Positions 59,259 through 64,000 of a stretch of 64,000 nucleotides of DNA are shown piece after piece. The notes below the pieces were generated by a model, which was given only the letters and a program-made list of their open reading frames with translations, was not told where the DNA came from and searched no databases. Source of the DNA: Nectonema munidae. Taxonomy: Eukaryota; Nematomorpha; Nectonematoida; Nectonematidae. The stretch spans positions 577,001 through 641,000 of the forward strand of contig JAUIRK010000106.1 in assembly GCA_030549495.1 (NCBI GenBank), in the 5' to 3' direction. Numbering within the stretch: the stretch's first letter is position 1; every line of letters starts with the position of its first letter. The translations under genes were made by a program, and so were the position numbers.

Positions 59259-60689
59259 GTGAGCAATTTAAATCACTCATGATAAGGTAGCTGGCAAGTT
59301 TTACTATTGCAGGGGTGTCAATCTTAAATTAGTCTCGATTTGGATTTTGAATATTTACAGCTTTTGCTGGCCGGTTAAAAAAAACGAACACAAACTATTA
59401 TTAAACAGATTTAAAACAAACACAGGAGTATAATTAAAACAAAAATATATAAATCAATTATTTAAAAATATTTAAAAGGTTTGAATGAAGTTTTTATCCC
59501 TCATTTTTTCCGATTTTGCAGAAATTTGACATCTCTTCGAACTTAAGAAAAATCAGGAGTTTAATTGATAGTAGAAGAAACTGAGAAAAAATCATTCATA
59601 CGAACAGTTGTTAGTCTTGTTCTTTGCTTTGACTTATTGACATTTGATTTGCATCTCAAAGATAAATCGTGCCAAACATACCTAGAATTTTTGAAGTCAA
59701 TGAATTTATTTTCGCTGCAAAACTCAAGTTTTTAATCATTGAGTACTTTGTCAAAATTACTTGGCGGGATGGATACTGCTCCTCATGGCTGTGTATATTT
59801 GACATCTTTGGTTTGCGAACATTTTATCTAATGGAGAGTTTGCATAAAAAACATTTTGTCCAAGAGACATTACATAAAACTTTAAATTATTTTAAGACTT
59901 TAACTTTGTTTTATCTAATAATTTTATTTTCATTTTCCTATATTTCTATTTTTAATTTTTAAATATGTATTATTATTTTTATTATATTTTATTTCTGGAA
60001 AACATTACCTGATTGTCCTGTAATTTGGTAATCAAGTTCTCTTAAATATCCATTCTTACATATCAAGTTTCAACTAGGGTTCCTGTTAAAAATTGAATTT
60101 TTGAGAAAAAATATTTGGCTCTAGGGATCTTAAAATCGCACACATCGGAAAATTTATGATTTTTAAATTTTGGCATATCAGAATGAATGACTAACTAAGA
60201 GAACATGTATGCCAATTTTAGGTGAATATCAAGTAATGTTTCACATAATTAAAAAATAAATATGAAATAATAATGTATATTTAAAAATTATAAATATACT
60301 AGATAAATAACGAAAAAAGAAATAAAATACAAACTAATTATGGTATAAAACAAATTTAAATTCATTAAATTAATCTAGGAAATTTTATAATGGCAATGGG
60401 CAAAATGTCCCTTATACAAACTATCCCTAATACGCCACTGATATAATCCTACATAGTATTATAAAAACTATTGTCACAATACAATGAAACTTAACCAATA
60501 ACACCCCTTCCTTAGCTTAAGCAAGGTTTTCCCAAAATTTTCAATGGTTCAGAAATTTTTTAGAGAACCCTGGATTCTGAAACCTTTACATGGTCGAAAT
60601 GCAAGAAATGTTTATTTATTTTCATTTGTAAGTTTAATATTTTGTCGGCTATATGGGCTCCTCAGTTTGTATTCCCAAAGGGTAAACAT
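59259..60689. other. Receptor intron or 3' region
   Basis: The exon completing the M3-M4 loop and M4 was looked for and not found. AGGGGTGTCAATC at 59,311 resembles a hAT end, and a possible minus-strand hAT tail lies at about 59,600-59,680 (weak). The frame at 59,669-59,962 is unrecognised. Confidence 0.35.
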
Positions 60690-60699
60690 TAGGGTGGGC

Positions 60700-61262
60700 C
60701 TTAAAAAATATGAAAAAATGCCCCCAATTAAAAAGTAGGAAAAAATGCCCCCAATTTAAAATTAGGAATAAATGCCCCAACACAAAAAAATTCAAAAAAT
60801 TATTAATTAAAATTTTTAAAAAAGATATGTCAAATAAAGATTTTTGTAAAAAAAAAGTTAACTTTTCATCTAAAACATTTAAAATTTAATTAAAATAAAC
60901 CAAAAAACTCAGCATACGACAATTTTTTAAATACAAATTTTTTTTTTTATAAAACAGCAAATATTTTTGGACTTTGTGTGTATCAGAACACTTTCTAAAT
61001 ATAATTTGTATTTTAATTGATTTTAAGACACATTCCCACAAATCTGCACCTTTGCTATTGTTTTCAAGAACTTTATAAAGAAAAAACCCTATAGATTAAG
61101 AAATTTAGCCTTTGAAAACGGTACAAAATAAAAATATTTATATAATTAAAAAAATCCTGAAAATCAAAAATTAGGGGGCATTTTTTCCTATTTTTTAATT
61201 GGGGCATTTATTTCGGGGGCATTTTTTCCGAGAGCATTTTTCTGGGGGCATTTTTACCTACA
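60700..61262. repeat. Inverted repeat of AAAAAATGCCCCC units
   Basis: The left arm has GAAAAAATGCCCCCAATTAA repeated with GGAAAAAATGCCCCCAATTT and AATAAATGCCCCAACA. The right arm has the complements (GGGGGCATTTTTTCC, TTAATTGGGGCATTTATTTC, GGGGGCATTTTTACC). Arms are built of three to four short tandem units each. Confidence 0.75.
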
Positions 61263-61800
61263 ACCATCGAATATACACTAGTTAAAAAAATCCAAAAATG
61301 TTAGGGGGTGGAATAGGCTTTTCATTTGAAAAATGAAGTAGTCTACCAGGCACATTACTGGAATTGATGAAAGGATATTAGATTCATAGAAAAAACAAAT
61401 AACTGAAGGTTGGATAGTTTTATATGAGTGAATGTAGTCTAAAAGCAAAGAGTCTACTAGACACCCTGCGATGTTTATATGAAAAAATGTGATTGATTCA
61501 AGGGCTAGGGTATAAAACAAAGTTATAATTGTGCAAACAAAAATAAAACAAAAAATTAAGATCGCATTATTTCATTTTACTCAGCATCATTCAAAAATAG
61601 TTTAAAAGCTAAATTGATACAAGCTACAAAAAGTAAAATAACTGTTAACATTTTGCAATGATTTGCCTTTTATAATAACTTTTAAGGAAAAAAAGTCTAT
61701 CAGAAAAAGTTATATAGCTTCAACAAAAACTAAAAATTTTTAGAGCATAATTTAAGTTTTTTGAAAACTAATTTGACGTATCCCCTACAACATACTCTAT

Positions 61801-61950
61801 GGGTGGCATGGCAGGTTGGTTGAGATGATCGACATAGCACGGAAGACTCTGGATTCGATTCCTCATCGATACGAATTTGTTCAGAGTTTGACATAGCGGT
61901 ACATCAGTACCTGGTCAATGAAAATACATCCGCTGCACCTTATCTTTTAC
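61801..61950 (+). mobile_element. tRNA-derived SINE, second family
   Basis: GGTGGCATGGCAGGTTGGTTG (A-box side) and GGATTCGATTCC (B box, 61,851-61,862), then a tail with CAATGAAAATACATCCGCTGC. Head differs from the 8,683 family; the tail is loosely similar. Confidence 0.65.
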
Positions 61951-62339
61951 TCAAAATTGAAAAATTTGCTACATAATTAACATAAGAGAGAAAAGAAACA
62001 AAATAAACTAATAAAGCAAATTTTACTATTAAATGGAACCGTCTGTTCTCAGAATAATTTAAAAATAATAGGAGGCATAAAGAATTAGAGTTTATTTGAT
62101 ATTTTCAAGTTTTTATAAGCAGCAAAAGCCAACGTTTAAGTAGCTACTAGCCCTTATAATTAAAAAATTATTTAAATAACGGTCGACAGACATTTTGCCC
62201 CCTGACAAATTGTCTCATGGGCTATTAATTTCATCCATCTTTGCTTATTATATGTTTAAAATTATTAAAAAAATTTATATTCTTGTTTATTTTATCTCTA
62301 TTAAATTATTTCAAATTAATCAATTTATAAATTTTTTAG

Positions 62340-62473
62340 AATTGTCCATGAGATAAAATGTCTTATGATAATAACGGGGCGAATTGTTCATGAAACAAAA
62401 TGTCCTATGAATATAATGGGGCAAATTGTCCATGGGACGAACTTTCTTATGAAAATAATGGGGCGAAATGTCC
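62340..62473. repeat. 42-bp minisatellite, about 3.2 copies
   Basis: Units of exactly 42 bases begin at 62,340, 62,382 and 62,424 (AATTGTCCATGAGATAAAAT and variants), each ending AATGGGGCG or similar. A partial unit follows. A related phrase occurs at about 62,195. Confidence 0.88.
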
Positions 62474-62976
62474 GAGGACCAAACTAACATAAATCAAAGC
62501 ATACGAGAAAAGAAAATCATTGCGTTTTTTTTGAATATTTCTGTCTACAAATAAAATTCTGACAGCTGTCATAAATAGATCAAGTACATTTTTAGCAACT
62601 GAAACATTTTGTTCCGATACTATATTTTTATTATAATAATCAACAAATTTTCTTAAAAAAAGTGATTTGATTATGTACAGTGTTACTAATAAAATTTAAC
62701 AATCGAACCTTATAAAAAATATCTCTGCTCAAATATTAAGGAAATAGAGTATTCGTGCTTTTAAACTGAATAGATAATCAAAATATTCATTCTCAAATAA
62801 CTATTGAAAAAAATTTCTTGACTTGAAAAATTAAAGTTTTCAAATGTTACAAAATGTAGCAAACGTAGTGATAAAGATTAAGTGACTTTTGTTGAAATAA
62901 AATTGAAATTATTTTATTTATTATAAAGATTGAAAACTATTTTAACTTAACTCTAAATGCAAATTAGACAGAAGCA

Positions 62977-63171
62977 GTGGTGTAACCAAAAAAAGTTGAT
63001 AGAAGGGGCACAATTTAAAAACAAAAAACTTGCGCAACATTATTTATACTTTCTTAATCCTTTCATTGGAGAAATTTTCAAAAACTGATATCGCATAAGA
63101 CGCAAGGGGGTACCGTGCGGTACATAGGAGTGTGGGCACGGCCCCTCATGCCCAGCCTAGCTACGACACTA
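62977..63171. mobile_element. Possible small MITE
   Basis: Left CAGTGGTGTAACCA; right (inverted) CTAGTGTCGTAGCTAGGC, a style seen at hAT-like ends. Flanks GACAGAAG and AGAGAAGG are only partly alike. Confidence 0.4.
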
Positions 63172-63640
63172 GAGAGAAGGGAGCTGAATGAGATAGGAGA
63201 GCTAACAAGAGAAGAGGGCTTGAATGAAAGAAAAGAGCTTGAGTGAATGATTGAGTTTTAGCAGAGAAAGCGGAAGAGAAAAACAGAGGAGAGAGAAAGA
63301 GAAATAGAATCACTTGACAGAAGATGAGAAAATCTAGCGTATCATCAACATGTGTGTGCTCAAAAATACTGCAAAGAGAAGACACTGTGATAAACATTGC
63401 TTACTTATTGTGTGCATATTGAAGCAATTGATTATTATTATTATATAGCTCTCACGCATCGTCTGTAAAATATGTTCGATAGGAAAAATGCGATCATCAT
63501 ACATGTTTTATAAACAAGCAGCAACTCTTACTTATAGAAAATTATTAGGGGGGCGAAGGTCATTTTCGCCCCCCCCCCCCGGATGTGCGCCCCTGCGCTA
63601 GTCTTTAATTAATGCCCGGTGTTTTATATATGGTAACTTT
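63172..63640. other. Purine-rich stretch and a C-run transposon end
   Basis: 63,172-63,310 is rich in GAGA/AGAAGA. 63,548-63,600 carries AGGGGGGCGAAGG and a run of C followed by GGATGTGCGCCCC, which looks like the end of an unidentified element. Confidence 0.35.
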
Positions 63641-64000
63641 TACACTGCTGCTTAGGCTAGCCGATAATTTAAGCGAGTTCTGTATTTTAGAGGTCGACTT
63701 ATACCTCAGATATTAGCAAAAATCATAAAAATTACCTTCATATCTGTAGGTCAACTTTTAATATACGGCAATAATTTTTTACATGTAGCGATTTTATAAA
63801 ACAGAAAACATAATGGAATGCCGAGAAATTTAAAAAAATAAAATTTTAACATAAGGACCACCCTAGTAAACATTCAATATCATATAATTTAGTAATCTAA
63901 TACATTCGTTGATAACTATTTTTTGTTATTTTCTAACTCTCAAAGAAATTTTCTGAACTTTTCACAGAACTCAAAACACTCTTTTATGAAACCCCTATGT

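Larger units (their letters stand above)
60690..63865. mobile_element. hAT-like element of 3.2 kb with perfect 8-bp duplication, no transposase
   Basis: The left end TAGGGTGGGCCTTA and the right end (inverted) TAGGGTGGTCCTTA match at 13 of 14. Flanking GTAAACAT at 60,682-60,689 and 63,866-63,873 is identical. Eight-base duplication and a TAGGG start fit hAT. The interior has no transposase frame and holds other repeats: an inverted repeat, a SINE, a 42-bp minisatellite and a likely MITE. Confidence 0.75.

Noticed and set aside
59669-59962. 97-codon frame as the receptor M3-M4/M4 exon
   Set aside because: It lacks the M4 signature and the amphipathic loop of nicotinic subunits, and no acceptor gives the needed phase.
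61801-61950. Functional tRNA gene
   Set aside because: A and B boxes exist, but cloverleaf pairing is not evident and a long SINE-type tail follows.

Overview
The window is animal nuclear DNA. It is strongly A+T-rich, its genes are split by introns with GT-AG splice sites, and the intron and intergenic space is packed with DNA transposons, LINEs and SINEs. The two recognisable host genes and the transposon mix (hAT, piggyBac, Tc1/pogo, CR1/Jockey-like LINEs, tRNA-derived SINEs) fit an invertebrate. An arthropod is my best guess, but the sequence does not prove it. I see no prokaryotic operon, CRISPR array or rRNA gene.

Host gene 1 (plus strand, about 2.9-32.3 kb) is an X11/Mint (APBA) adaptor. 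Eight exons with matching splice phases (9,658 to 32,005) encode the PTB domain, both PDZ domains and the short family C-terminus. Three candidate upstream exons (2,881-5,397) have phases that agree with one another, but at least one linking exon is missing. The introns hold a LINE, a SINE, hAT MITEs, a Tc1-like relic broken by a LINE with a 14-bp target duplication, a piggyBac relic, a decayed multicopy element of unknown class and two large hAT elements.

Between the genes (about 32.3-45.6 kb) lie a 2.76-kb hAT element with a perfect 8-bp duplication, several hAT MITEs and relics, short TTAA-flanked piggyBac-type MITEs, a SINE and a piggyBac transposase relic. A host segment of about 0.3 kb occurs twice (31.3 and 33.2 kb); a MITE abuts only the first copy.

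Host gene 2 (plus strand, 45,593 to beyond the window) is a nicotinic acetylcholine receptor alpha subunit. Six exons run from the signal peptide through the agonist-binding domain and M1-M3. Two exons keep the 45- and 110-bp sizes typical of the family. Its M2 pore helix has unusual residues (Gln8', Val9', Gln16'). The M3-M4 loop and M4 were not found. Its introns hold a CR1-like LINE that ends about 70 bp before an exon, a 3.5-kb element with a diverged tandem array inside, and homopolymer-only stretches that look like assembly error. A 3.2-kb region flanked by perfect 8-bp duplications lies near the right edge.

The clear pattern is serial nesting: pogo MITE in hAT, piggyBac-type MITEs in hAT, LINE in Tc1. 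I found no new multi-gene system. The best leads are the receptor pore, the unclassified element at 21.9-24 kb, the array-bearing element at 49.8-53.3 kb and the TTAA MITE family.
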